A stretch of 25,878 nt of DNA from CAYZHV01 sp964478055 (GCA_964478055.1 CAYZHV010000024.1:1-25878), one strand, 5' to 3'. Positions 1 through 7,518 are shown, counted from the stretch's first letter. Notes: a model not told the origin generated them from the sequence alone. Numbers and translations: made by a program.

Positions 1-1345
1 ACTCCCGAACCTGCCGGTTCTCCTCTTCTCCCGCCTCGATACTGAGCATGCTCCCAATAACCTGCAGATTGTTTTTGACCCGGTGATGTACCTCTTGTAG
101 GAGCACGCTCTTCTCGTCCAAGGCGCGGCGGAGCCGCTCCTCCTGGGCCTTCCGTTGGCTGATATCATCCTGTAGGAGGAGAATGTAGGTGAGCCCTTCG
201 CCGGTCTCCACGCTCTGGATTCGGACGACTAGCCAGAGATCCTCCTGCTCTGCGGTTACGCAGCGGGTATCGCGTTGCAGGGTCCCGCGATCCGCGGTTG
301 AGGTGAGAATCTCCTCGAACCCGATCTCCCGATAGTGGTCACTCCAGATCTCCTCCATCGACCTCTCCAGGAGCTGATCGTGGGGGATTCCGAGCATTCG
401 GGAGTATCGCGGATTGGCGTACTCTATCGCTCCCTCCGGTGAGAATATGCAGACTCCCGTGGCGCTCTGTTCCAGGGCCTGACTCGTCAAATGGAGTAGC
501 TTCTCGCTCCGTTTGCGCCAGGAGACATCGCGAATAATGCCCACGGTGCCGGTAAAGATCCGCTCCCGCTTCTCTTGCCTATAGTGCCCCGTGGCGCTCA
601 CCTCTCCGAAGGCCACCGCCACGCCATCCATCGAGGCGGGCGCTCCGGAACGGTGCCCCCCCTTGAGCCGTATTTCCATGCCTCTGGTGCGACGGTCACG
701 ACCTCTCCGCTCGTCGAAGAGCCCCGGGGCGCCGCTGATACCGGTCTTTTTACCCCGGTACCGCGGAAGGACCTGCTTCCGGCTCACGCGAGGCAGGTCT
801 TCCTCGTAGAGAATCCTCGAAAAGTGATGGCCAATGAGATCCTCCGGAGCGTAACCGAGGTAGCGAATCGCTTCGTTAACGAAGGTGAAATTGCCTTCCA
901 CATCGAGTCGGTAGACAATGTCCGGCGTCGCCTGTAGCAGGTCCTCATACCGTTTGGCGGTAGTACGGGCGGCCTCTAGAGCCGTGCCGTGCTTGTCGTC
1001 TTCGTAGAGTGCTTTTCGAAGGGTGAATAGCGTCTGCAGCGCGGCCTTTTCCGTCGATTCCGCGAAGACCACATAAGCTTCCCGAGCTCTCATCGCCTCT
1101 TCGGCGAGCTCCGTCTGATCAGGTCGACAGATGACCAGAAGTGTGTTCTGCCCCATACCGCCCCAGGGAGTCTCTGGGAGTTTGGTCTCCGAGCGAAGGT
1201 CTATGACAGCGGCGTCGTGTCGTCCGGAAGGCGTCTGAGAGGAGTCGCCACCGTTCAGCTGGAAAGAGAGTTCCAGGTTTCCGGCGTTCCGTTCGAAGGC
1301 TCCCAGGAGCTCATCTTCTGAGGAGTGGATTAGGACCTGTGCCAT
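1..1345 (-). CDS. PAS-domain sensor histidine kinase, HisKA_2 type (3' end outside window)
   Basis: The frame is open from ATG 1345 to the window edge (448 codons, no stop). The start has a strong GGAGGAG site that overlaps the stop codon of the upstream DnaJ-like gene. Residues 1-125 resemble a degenerate receiver domain (a hydrophobic strand followed by VIDLRSE). Two PAS domains follow: about 130-265 (TPDIVYRLDVEGNF) and about 275-395 (CIFSPEGAIEYANPRYSRMLG). Next is a coiled linker and the start of a HisKA_2 dimerisation domain, EVHHRVKNNLQVIG, with His420/His421 as the phospho-acceptor region. The ATPase domain lies beyond the window. As in its family, it should autophosphorylate on His in response to a signal sensed by PAS. 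No membrane segment is seen, so it is probably cytoplasmic. Partner and signal are unknown. The family assignment is firm; the pseudo-receiver is tentative. Confidence 0.88.
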   Translation of the reverse strand, partial: MAQVLIHSSEDELLGAFERNAGNLELSFQLNGGDSSQTPSGRHDAAVIDLRSETKLPETPWGGMGQNTLLVICRPDQTELAEEAMRAREAYVVFAESTEKAALQTLFTLRKALYEDDKHGTALEAARTTAKRYEDLLQATPDIVYRLDVEGNFTFVNEAIRYLGYAPEDLIGHHFSRILYEEDLPRVSRKQVLPRYRGKKTGISGAPGLFDERRGRDRRTRGMEIRLKGGHRSGAPASMDGVAVAFGEVSATGHYRQEKRERIFTGTVGIIRDVSWRKRSEKLLHLTSQALEQSATGVCIFSPEGAIEYANPRYSRMLGIPHDQLLERSMEEIWSDHYREIGFEEILTSTADRGTLQRDTRCVTAEQEDLWLVVRIQSVETGEGLTYILLLQDDISQRKAQEERLRRALDEKSVLLQEVHHRVKNNLQVIGSMLSIEAGEEENRQVRE

Positions 1346-1355
1346 CTATCTCCTC

Positions 1356-2093
1356 CTAGTCGACCCGAATGTGAAGTTTTAGTTCCCGTGGACCTTCAGC
1401 GTCGTAGAACTCGGTGCGCACTACATCACCGTGGCGTACTCCCGGAGGAATAGAGGCGAGAATGGAGCGTCCCCCACCGATCTCGACGTTCAGAGTTCCC
1501 CCGGTATAGGACTCGTCCGGGGAGAGGTGAACGACGACGCTCAGGGGCTCTTCGTCTCTAAGATGTCTGTGACCTCTCCTACTACCACCGGGGGAGGAAA
1601 AGGGCGCCTCCCCAGCGGCCTCGGAAAACATATCGCCGAAACCGCCGAAGGCGCTTCTGCCCGGGCGCTGCCCTCCGCCGAAGAGCTCGTTTAGAATGCG
1701 GCCGAAAAGCTCATCCTCTTGCTGAAAGAGGTCGTCCATTCCGCCGGAAAAGCCCTCGCTTCCTCCGCCTCGGGGACGACCGCTGTTTGTGTCAAAGGGG
1801 CTGGAGAAAGGGTCCCGACCGGAGCCGCCACCGCCGCCGGAATCGCCGGGTCTGCGGACTCTCCCGGGGCTCTCCCGCCTTCGGAGCTCCTCGTCGTAGG
1901 CTCTCCGGCGACTCGGATCCTTGAGCTCCTCATACGCCTCCTGGGCCGCACGAAAGGCGGTCAGGTCCCCTCCTGCGCCGGAATCAGGATGGTGCTCCTT
2001 CGCCTTCTTTCGATACGCCTTCCGAATCTCCTCTTCATTGGCGCTTCGGTTGATTCCGAGGGCCTCATAGTGATCTCTTGGTTTCCGAGCCAT
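1356..2093 (-). CDS. DnaJ-like (type B/CbpA-like) J-domain co-chaperone
   Basis: 245 aa. Residues 1-70 are a J domain with the HPD motif at 35-37, the element that stimulates Hsp70 (DnaK) ATPase. A long Gly/Phe/Ser-rich linker follows (about 75-175). The C-terminus (about 180-245) resembles one half of a DnaJ substrate-binding domain (EPLSVVVHLSPDESYTGGT). There is no CXXCXGXG zinc-finger repeat, and the protein is much shorter than canonical DnaJ (about 370 aa), so it is a specialised type B/C J-protein and not housekeeping DnaJ. The start has an AAGGA site 5 nt upstream. It is the first gene of a two-gene minus-strand unit with the sensor kinase and is divergent from the PrsW-like protease gene, with only 34 bp between start codons. 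Confidence 0.85.
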   Translation of the reverse strand: MARKPRDHYEALGINRSANEEEIRKAYRKKAKEHHPDSGAGGDLTAFRAAQEAYEELKDPSRRRAYDEELRRRESPGRVRRPGDSGGGGGSGRDPFSSPFDTNSGRPRGGGSEGFSGGMDDLFQQEDELFGRILNELFGGGQRPGRSAFGGFGDMFSEAAGEAPFSSPGGSRRGHRHLRDEEPLSVVVHLSPDESYTGGTLNVEIGGGRSILASIPPGVRHGDVVRTEFYDAEGPRELKLHIRVD

Positions 2094-2127
2094 CGCTGTC
2101 CTTAGTGTACGAAGGTGGGGTGCCCCT

Positions 2128-3387
2128 ATGTCAATAACGGGACACTCTTTGTCACGCCGAATGCGCTATACTTCGTCGCGAATGGTGGTTCTTCTCAACC
2201 TCTGGAACCTGGCGGCGGCGCTTCTCTGGTACCGCTTCCTGCGGGGACGCGTTCGCTACGCCGTAGACAAACAGAGTCCCGGAGTGCTCGTCGGCTTTTT
2301 TGTAGCCGGAGTCTTCAGTGTCCTGGTCACGCTGATACTGCACTATCTCCATCCGGCGCTCTGGTTCTTTCCCGGCATCTACCGGCGGGAGTTCTTTTTC
2401 CAGGTTCTCGTGACCGGGGTAGTGGAGGAGTGGGCGAAGTGGCTCTGCTTTATCATGGCCGTTCACGGGGGAGGCACCATCAAGGAGCCCCAGGATGGGA
2501 TACTGCAGGCTGCGGCGGTGGGCCTCGGTTTCGGCACCGTGGAAAACATCGCCTACATCGCCCGATATCCGGAGCTCTCGATAGCCATTCGCCCCCTTCT
2601 CACAACCGGCGGCCACATGATCTACGCCGCCTTTTGGGGTGGCTTCTACTCCGCTGCGGTCTACAGCAACGTGCAGGGCCGGGACCCTCAGGCGTACCGT
2701 CTCGCGGTGGGGTCGGTCTTTCTCGTCGCCCTGGTCCACGGGAGTTACAACGCCCTGCTTTCGGTCTCCCTGGCGGTCGCCTTTCTGCCCAAGGTGCTCC
2801 TACTCGTCGCCTCGGTCGCCGTTTTTCTCCATATGGTTCGCCGTTCTCCCTATCGCCGCTTCGACTTTGCCCAGGCTGAGGAGGCGATGAGGGCCCTGGA
2901 GACGGGGCTCGCATTTAACAGAAAGAGCACCATACTAAATCGGCGGATGGGGCTCTTTCGGATGTATCGCGGCGAGTACACCCGGGCGGCTTCCTACTTC
3001 GGACGGGCGGTTCCCCGGGCAAAGCAGCCAACCTCGCTGCGCTTCTTCAAAGCTGTCTGTGAGTACGCGTACCTCGGCGGCACCGTTGGTAAGAACGCCC
3101 TGCGAAAGGCGTGGGCTCTCCTCGATGACCGGCGAAGGAGCAGGCTTCTCTCGGAGCTCGGGCGGGTCCTAGCCAGGGATCCCGAACTCCTCCGGGAAGT
3201 CCAGGGGTTTCTCAATACACCCTTCTCCGATCGACGGGGCAAGCGTGGCTATGCTCTGGCAAAGGAGCTCAAGGAGCGCAAGGCGCGGCGCCGGCGGAAC
3301 GACTCGCCGACCCTCAAAGAGCTAGTCCAAGAACTTTCCTACGAGGAACGGCGGCGGATCAGACAGCAGCTGCGGCGAAACCTCTAA
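2128..3387 (+). CDS. PrsW-family intramembrane metalloprotease with C-terminal helical extension
   Basis: 419 aa integral membrane protein. The PrsW (CPBP-like glutamic/metallo) signature is visible: EEWAK with Glu100-Glu101 and Lys104, FGTVEN with Glu139, a conserved His163 in GGHMIYAAFWG, and His204 in LVHGSYNAL, spread over about seven hydrophobic segments in residues 20-237. PrsW proteins cleave membrane-embedded substrates such as anti-sigma factors; the substrate here is unknown. Residues 245-419 are soluble, basic and helical. About 255-335 looks TPR-like (NRRMGLFRMYRGEYTRAASYFGRAV), and the Arg/Lys-rich end may bind nucleic acid or protein. The start chosen has AAGGTGGGG about 8 nt upstream; ATGs at 2161 and 2182 are alternatives. 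The gene is convergent with the macro-domain gene. Confidence 0.82.
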   Translation: MSITGHSLSRRMRYTSSRMVVLLNLWNLAAALLWYRFLRGRVRYAVDKQSPGVLVGFFVAGVFSVLVTLILHYLHPALWFFPGIYRREFFFQVLVTGVVEEWAKWLCFIMAVHGGGTIKEPQDGILQAAAVGLGFGTVENIAYIARYPELSIAIRPLLTTGGHMIYAAFWGGFYSAAVYSNVQGRDPQAYRLAVGSVFLVALVHGSYNALLSVSLAVAFLPKVLLLVASVAVFLHMVRRSPYRRFDFAQAEEAMRALETGLAFNRKSTILNRRMGLFRMYRGEYTRAASYFGRAVPRAKQPTSLRFFKAVCEYAYLGGTVGKNALRKAWALLDDRRRSRLLSELGRVLARDPELLREVQGFLNTPFSDRRGKRGYALAKELKERKARRRRNDSPTLKELVQELSYEERRRIRQQLRRNL

Positions 3388-3416
3388 CCGAGGATCGCTT
3401 CGATCCTACTCGGTTA
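3385..3416. terminator. Bidirectional hairpin between convergent genes
   Basis: The sequence folds as TAACCG + AGGATCG, loop CTT, CGATCCT, a 3-nt bulge, CGGTTA: 13 paired bases. Both stop codons sit in the structure: the PrsW TAA at 3385-3387 and the macro-domain TAG at 3406-3408 on the minus strand. There is no long U tract. The position between two convergent 3' ends supports a shared terminator. Confidence 0.65.
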
Positions 3417-3939
3417 GTCCTTGTAATACTTTTGCGTGGACCTCCAGATCCGAGCTGGAAAAGAGGACGAAACGCAGGAGCTTTACCTTCCTTAGCTGCT
3501 GCGACTCCTCTCGTATGGTCTCAAAGGCGACCCGGGCGGCTTCTTCCATCGGATAGCCGAAGGCTCCCGTGGAGATCGCCGGAAAACCCACCGATTCGAT
3601 CTCCTTTTCCTCCGCTCGGGCGAGGGAGTTGCGGTAGCAGGAGGCCAGGAGCTTCTCTTCGGGCTTGTCCTTCCCGTAGATCGGTCCCAGGGTGTGAATC
3701 ACGTAGGGATTGGGAAGGGCGTGTCCGCTCGTAACCACCGCTTCGCCCGGAGCGATCGGAGCAAGTGGACGGCACTCCATTTCGAGTTCCGGCCCCGCAG
3801 CCTTGTGTATCGCTCCGGCCACGCCTCCACCGGTCTTGAGCTCAGCGTTGGCGGCGTTAACGATAGCGGCGAGATCCTCCTGCTTCGTGATATCTCCCTT
3901 TCGCAGTTCTACTGTCAGGTGACCAAAGGTTACATTCAT
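3406..3939 (-). CDS. Macro-domain protein, O-acetyl-ADP-ribose deacetylase type
   Basis: 177 aa, essentially one macro domain (MacroD/YmdB type). Ligand-binding features are in order: GDIT at 15-18, VNAAN at 27-31, the Gly-rich GGGVAGAI loop at 37-44 and the ISTGAFGYP phosphate loop at 122-130. Members of this group hydrolyse O-acetyl-ADP-ribose or remove mono-ADP-ribose from proteins in the cytoplasm. AGAGGTG lies upstream of ATG 3939. The gene is divergent from the histidine phosphatase gene (97-bp gap) and convergent with the PrsW gene, so it is probably monocistronic. The domain call is firm; the physiological substrate is not evident. Confidence 0.9.
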   Translation of the reverse strand: MNVTFGHLTVELRKGDITKQEDLAAIVNAANAELKTGGGVAGAIHKAAGPELEMECRPLAPIAPGEAVVTSGHALPNPYVIHTLGPIYGKDKPEEKLLASCYRNSLARAEEKEIESVGFPAISTGAFGYPMEEAARVAFETIREESQQLRKVKLLRFVLFSSSDLEVHAKVLQGLTE

Positions 3940-4036
3940 AGCTACACCTCTCTAGAGTAGGTAGGCACGCCCGACCGGTGGCGTCAAGGCTCCACATTGT
4001 GGACACTCGGGACCGTTTCCGGTAGCTTGTGCCTCG

Positions 4037-4630
4037 ATGACTGAAATCTGCATTATTCGCCACGGCGAAACAGACTGGAACCTCCAGGGCCTTACACAAG
4101 GCTCCACCGATATTCCCCTTAACGATTTTGGCCGCGAGCAGGCCCGGCTCACCGGGGCCTACCTCGCTGATTTTAGCTGGGACACTGTCTACGCGAGCGA
4201 TCTCAGCCGCGCCTACGAGACTGCAGCCATTATCGCGGACTCCGTCGGACTGGAGAGTATTGCCCAGGAGCCGCGGCTGCGGGAGCGTAGTTTCGGCGAG
4301 GCCGAAGGGCTCGACATCTACGAGCGAAAGAGCCGCTACGTGGATAGCTCCTCGATTCCCGGATCGGAGTCCTGGGAGTCGGTGCGGATTCGAGGACTCG
4401 CGGCCCTGGAAGAGATCGCGGTCAAGAATCCCGGCCGGAGAGTTCTCGTGGTGAGTCACGGCGGCGTTATCATGAGCGTCCTCGCTCACCTCAGCGGGGG
4501 CGAGATCGCTCCGGGCCGTCCCCCTCTAAAGAACCTCTCCATGAGTCTCCTCCGCTATAGCGCACGCTGGGAGATCGAGTTCCACAACCGGGTTGCGCCG
4601 GAGCTGGAGGATGAAGCGGTCTCAGCCTGA
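4037..4630 (+). CDS. Histidine phosphatase family (phosphoglycerate-mutase-like) protein
   Basis: 197 aa. The N-terminal RHGET motif (Arg8-His9-Gly10-Glu11) provides the phospho-accepting histidine. Further active-site residues are visible: Arg58 in SDLSRAYET, Glu83 in LRERSFGEAEG and His141 in VVSHGGVIMS. The length fits the small GpmB/CobC-like phosphatases, which dephosphorylate sugar phosphates, cobalamin precursors or other small molecules; the sequence alone does not select a substrate. There is no convincing Shine-Dalgarno site before ATG 4037, but the RHGE motif at residue 8 fixes the start closely. The 3' end overlaps the flavoprotein gene by 20 bp, which suggests co-translation. Confidence 0.85.
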   Translation: MTEICIIRHGETDWNLQGLTQGSTDIPLNDFGREQARLTGAYLADFSWDTVYASDLSRAYETAAIIADSVGLESIAQEPRLRERSFGEAEGLDIYERKSRYVDSSSIPGSESWESVRIRGLAALEEIAVKNPGRRVLVVSHGGVIMSVLAHLSGGEIAPGRPPLKNLSMSLLRYSARWEIEFHNRVAPELEDEAVSA

Positions 4631-5936
4631 ACACCGCTACGACGTCATTATTGTTGGTGCCGGCCCCGCGGGTCTCTCGACGGCGCTGCACCTGACTCGC
4701 CTCGACCCTTCCTTTTCTGAAAGAATCCTTATTCTCGAGGCAGCCACCCATCCACGGGAGAAGCTCTGCGGCGGCGGGGTGACTCGCCTCGGAGAGGAAG
4801 CTCTCGCCGCCCTCGGCCTCAGCCTCGATGTGCCGTCTCTGCCTGTTCGGGAGCTTCGCTCTCTCGCGGACCACTTCGATACATCCCTTTTCGGAAGCCC
4901 TGTCTTTCGCGTGGTGGAGCGGAAGGCCTTCGACGCCTGGCTGGCCGAAGTCGCTCGGGCCCGAGGCATAGAGATCCGGGAGAACGAGCGGGTAATCAGT
5001 GCCCGGCGCCGACCGGACGGGGTAGAGCTCACGACCCGAGAGGGGGACTACCGTGCCCGAATCGTCGTGGCCGCCGACGGCGCCCAGAGCACGGTGCGCC
5101 GATACCTCGACAGGAGTCGAGTCTCCCGGAACGCTTCGGTACTACTCCAGACTACTCTCTTGAGCGGGGACACGCCGGGCCGGCGCGGTGCCCGATTTGA
5201 GGGCGGGCTCGGGCCGCTCAAACTCGGGGAAGCTCGTTTCGATTTTCGGCGAATGCACCAGGGGCTTCAGGGGTATGTCTGGGATTTTCCCGCTCTTCGA
5301 GGCGACTCCGAGGCGATCTCTCTCGGCCTCTTTGATAGTAGGATTGCCCGGAAACGGAACCCTCTTTCTCCCAGGCCGGTTCTCGAGCAGGAGCTCCCGG
5401 AGCGCCTCGCTCGAGGCAGCCGAGGCCCCACCAGTTCCCAGGGCGCCGAGGGTTCGGTTCGGGGCTTTCCTTTACGCAGGTATGAGCCTCGGCGACGGAA
5501 TTTCTCGGGCCACCGAGTACTCTACGTAGGCGACGCCGCCGGGGCGGACCCGATGCTCGGGGAGGGGATCCCCTTCGCCTTGGGTTACGGAGAGGTGGCC
5601 GCCGAGGCGATTCGCGACGGTCTGGCTCGGGAGGATTTTTCTTTTCTCGGCGTCTACGACAGGGTCCGGCACCACCGGATAACCGGCCATCTCAAGTGGC
5701 GCCGCCGGGCGGCGCGGCTCTTCTACCGACTTCGCCGCCCCTGGACCATCCGGCTCCTCTGGGCGGCAATTCCGGTTGTCACGCGGCTGATTATACTCTT
5801 TGTTCCAAAGTACATTCCGGGGCGGAGGAATAGGTTGGTGGTGAATAGACAGAATCACGCTCCCTCCGGGCGGTGCGCCTCGGACCCGCGGCACCCGTCG
5901 CCGGCGGGATCGACAACCATGAGCCCACCTTCCTAA
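4611..5936 (+). CDS. FAD-dependent oxidoreductase, geranylgeranyl reductase family
   Basis: 441 aa from ATG 4611. A TTG at 4593 is also in frame, but ATG 4611 has GGAGCTGGAGG directly upstream. The FAD-binding Rossmann motif GAGPAG is at 16-21, the KLCGGGVT motif typical of this family at about 49-56, VVAADGAQS midway, and the second FAD motif VLYVGDAAGADPMLGEGI at about 303-320. The family reduces isoprenoid double bonds (geranylgeranyl chains, archaeal-type lipids) or acts on related quinone/lipid substrates; which applies is unknown. The C-terminal basic and hydrophobic segment (about 360-410, RLFYRLRRPW...VTRLIILFVPKYIPG) suggests membrane association. The last 30 residues are low-complexity Pro/Ser/Arg and may be a poorly conserved tail or reflect a late frameshift. 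Confidence 0.8.
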   Translation: MKRSQPEHRYDVIIVGAGPAGLSTALHLTRLDPSFSERILILEAATHPREKLCGGGVTRLGEEALAALGLSLDVPSLPVRELRSLADHFDTSLFGSPVFRVVERKAFDAWLAEVARARGIEIRENERVISARRRPDGVELTTREGDYRARIVVAADGAQSTVRRYLDRSRVSRNASVLLQTTLLSGDTPGRRGARFEGGLGPLKLGEARFDFRRMHQGLQGYVWDFPALRGDSEAISLGLFDSRIARKRNPLSPRPVLEQELPERLARGSRGPTSSQGAEGSVRGFPLRRYEPRRRNFSGHRVLYVGDAAGADPMLGEGIPFALGYGEVAAEAIRDGLAREDFSFLGVYDRVRHHRITGHLKWRRRAARLFYRLRRPWTIRLLWAAIPVVTRLIILFVPKYIPGRRNRLVVNRQNHAPSGRCASDPRHPSPAGSTTMSPPS

Positions 5937-6074
5937 CCCTCGTCGAACAGTTAAACCAACTACTAACACAACTAACTGTTTCCTAAACGTCTGCAAATGA
6001 GAGGCTAACAGTTGGGGTGTTACCTTCCTCCATAAAGAGGCACTCAAGCCTCAATTCCCATGGAGGAGGAGAAC
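5937..6074 (+). promoter_or_regulatory. Leader region of the phosphate-uptake block with AACAGTT repeats
   Basis: The non-coding gap before the lipoprotein start is the only sizeable regulatory region ahead of the TonB/Pst block. AACAGTTA (5946-5953) and its inverse TAACTGTT (5973-5980) form a perfect 8-bp inverted repeat with a 19-bp spacer. A third AACAGTT lies at 6007-6013. Centres are 28 and 33 bp apart. Between the arms are direct ACTAAC repeats (5962 and 5971). A small hairpin GAGGC/GCCTC (6037-6052) precedes the strong GGAGGAGG ribosome-binding site at 6062-6069. I cannot place a convincing -35/-10 pair, and no canonical E. coli Pho box is visible. Confidence 0.45.
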
Positions 6075-7475
6075 ATGAAGTTGAAAAGAGGTACTCTTTT
6101 CTTGATGGTTCTGGTTGCGACTCTGGCTCTCGTACTGGCCGGTTGTGGCAACCTTTTTGGTAGTGATGATGATGATGATGATCCGGCTCTCGAGGTTGGG
6201 GATACTCTCCCGAACGGGGCGGTTGTTACCTACATAGACCCCGCGGGCGGTGTCATTGCTGAGCGTGACGGTGTCGACCACGATGGTCTCGAGGATACCG
6301 ACACGGAGAATCAGTCCATTATCAGAGGTGATTTCGTCAACGATGTTACCATGGACAATGACCGCGTATGGTATATCGACGGTCCTCTGGTTATCGGCAA
6401 CAATGAGAACGCCGGTAACACCCTGACCGTTGAAGCCGGCACCCTCGTAAAGGGTGAGCCCGGAACCGGCCCCTCCAATACGGGTGTACTGATTATCTCC
6501 CGGGGATCCAAGATCGCCGCGGAAGGGACGGCGGCTGATCCGATTATCTTTACCTCCGCCAAGGCCCCCACCTTTCGAGCGCCTGGGGACTGGGGCGGTC
6601 TCGTAATCAACGGGTACGCTCGCGTACAGGGTGGCAGCGCCGAGGGCGAAGGTGACAGCGGTACCTACGGCGGTGATGACGACGAGGACGACAGCGGCGT
6701 GCTCGAGTACGTCAGCGTGCAGTTCGCCGGCACCCAGTTTACCCCCGAGAACGAGCTCAACGGTATCGCGTTCCAGGGCGTTGGCAGCGGCACCACGGTC
6801 GAGAACATTCACGTCCACCGGAACGCCGACGACGGTATCGAGTTCTTCGGTGGAAGCGTGCAGGTCAAGTACTACATTGGTACCGGTATTCAGGATGACT
6901 CCATCGACGCCGACGACGGCTGGAACGGTTCGGTGCAGTACGCCGCGGTGCAGCAGTGGGACGATGGGGACAAGGGATTCGAGTTCGACGGTGACGCCGA
7001 AGACGTGTTTCCGCCGTCCAACGGTGTTGTCGCCAACGTGACCGTAATCGGTCACCCGGGTAGCGCCACCAAAGGTCCCGCGGTTCTGCACCTCAAGAGC
7101 GACGCCGATCAGCAACTCTACAACATCCTCGTGCACAATCCGACCGGCCCTGCTATCGACGACACCGACGGAGCGACCCCTACATATAACGGCGTCCTGC
7201 TGCCGGTAGGTGCTGACGAGGATTCCGGCTGGGCAGACGGTTCGAATGGAAACGCCTTTGAGGATGTCGCCGGCCTCGGCGTCTTCGATGCCGATGCGGA
7301 CAACGCTGGTTTCGACATGGTTCCCGCGAGCATCTCTGCTTCCGCGGTAAGTGTTCCCGCCACGGATCCTCACGGCAATTCGCTCGACGACACCGATTAC
7401 ATCGGAGCAGTCGATCCTGCTGGAACCAACTGGACGGCGTGGGTTGTCGATAACGGTCTCATCCCGCTGGACTAG
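6075..7475 (+). CDS. Asp-rich lipoprotein, predicted parallel beta-helix
   Basis: 466 aa from ATG 6075. An in-frame ATG at 6060 sits on the Shine-Dalgarno sequence GGAGGAGG and is unlikely. The signal peptide ends in the lipobox LAGC, with lipidated Cys24. A run of six Asp follows (31-36). The body has repeating short beta-strand segments with Gly/Asp turns (NTLTVEAGTLVKG, GVLIISRGSKIAAEGTA, GDWGGLVINGYARV, NELNGIAFQGVGSGTTVENI, ADDGIEFFGGS), the look of a right-handed beta-helix, plus a second acidic patch near 200. Similar lipoproteins occur near TonB-dependent receptors in other diderms (from memory). It lies upstream of the TonB module and is separated from it by a hairpin, so it may be made in excess. 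A role as surface or periplasmic ligand-binding partner of the receptor is inferred. It is very acidic, so metal binding is possible. Confidence 0.75.
   Translation: MKLKRGTLFLMVLVATLALVLAGCGNLFGSDDDDDDPALEVGDTLPNGAVVTYIDPAGGVIAERDGVDHDGLEDTDTENQSIIRGDFVNDVTMDNDRVWYIDGPLVIGNNENAGNTLTVEAGTLVKGEPGTGPSNTGVLIISRGSKIAAEGTAADPIIFTSAKAPTFRAPGDWGGLVINGYARVQGGSAEGEGDSGTYGGDDDEDDSGVLEYVSVQFAGTQFTPENELNGIAFQGVGSGTTVENIHVHRNADDGIEFFGGSVQVKYYIGTGIQDDSIDADDGWNGSVQYAAVQQWDDGDKGFEFDGDAEDVFPPSNGVVANVTVIGHPGSATKGPAVLHLKSDADQQLYNILVHNPTGPAIDDTDGATPTYNGVLLPVGADEDSGWADGSNGNAFEDVAGLGVFDADADNAGFDMVPASISASAVSVPATDPHGNSLDDTDYIGAVDPAGTNWTAWVVDNGLIPLD
6165..6182 (+). repeat. (GAT)6 trinucleotide tract encoding Asp6
   Basis: Six perfect GAT codons lie in a row, just after the lipobox of the lipoprotein gene. 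Slippage would change the Asp count without shifting the frame. Confidence 0.85.
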
Positions 7476-7508
7476 ATGGTGACCATTGGATCACTCCTGG
7501 TGAGTGAT
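7476..7508. promoter_or_regulatory. Two consecutive inverted repeats after the lipoprotein stop codon
   Basis: ATGGT-G-ACCAT (7476-7486) begins immediately after the TAG stop, and ATCACTC-CTGGT-GAGTGAT (7490-7508) follows. Both are perfect. The second overlaps a GATAAT hexamer (7506-7511) that resembles a -10 box. They may be operators for dimeric regulators, an internal promoter for the TonB genes, or RNA hairpins protecting the lipoprotein mRNA 3' end. Confidence 0.4.
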
Positions 7509-7518
7509 AATTAACCTA

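Noticed and set aside
575..937. A 120-codon plus-strand open frame near the left end.
   Set aside because: It lies opposite the sensor kinase, whose minus-strand frame is open for 448 codons with PAS and HisKA_2 motifs.
3952..4050. A minus-strand peptide ending in CPQCGALTPPVGRAYLL that resembles half of a zinc ribbon.
   Set aside because: Only one Cys pair is present, most of the frame overlaps or abuts the histidine phosphatase start, and no ribosome-binding site is visible. It could be a gene remnant but cannot be supported.
4593..4610. An upstream TTG start for the flavoprotein gene.
   Set aside because: ATG 4611 has a Shine-Dalgarno sequence directly upstream and places the FAD motif at the usual distance from the N-terminus.
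6060..6074. An upstream ATG (6060) for the lipoprotein gene.
   Set aside because: The codons Glu-Glu-Glu are the ribosome-binding site GGAGGAGG itself. ATG 6075 gives a normal lysine-led signal peptide.
5937..6074. A canonical Pho box (CTGTCAT-type direct repeats) before the phosphate block.
   Set aside because: No such repeat is visible. The AACAGTT repeats found there differ in sequence and spacing.
6051..7373. A 440-codon open frame on the minus strand opposite the lipoprotein gene.
   Set aside because: Its composition (Val/Gly-rich, with a poly-Ile run that is simply the reverse of the GAT repeat) is a by-product of codon use on the plus strand. The plus frame has a signal peptide, lipobox and strong ribosome-binding site.
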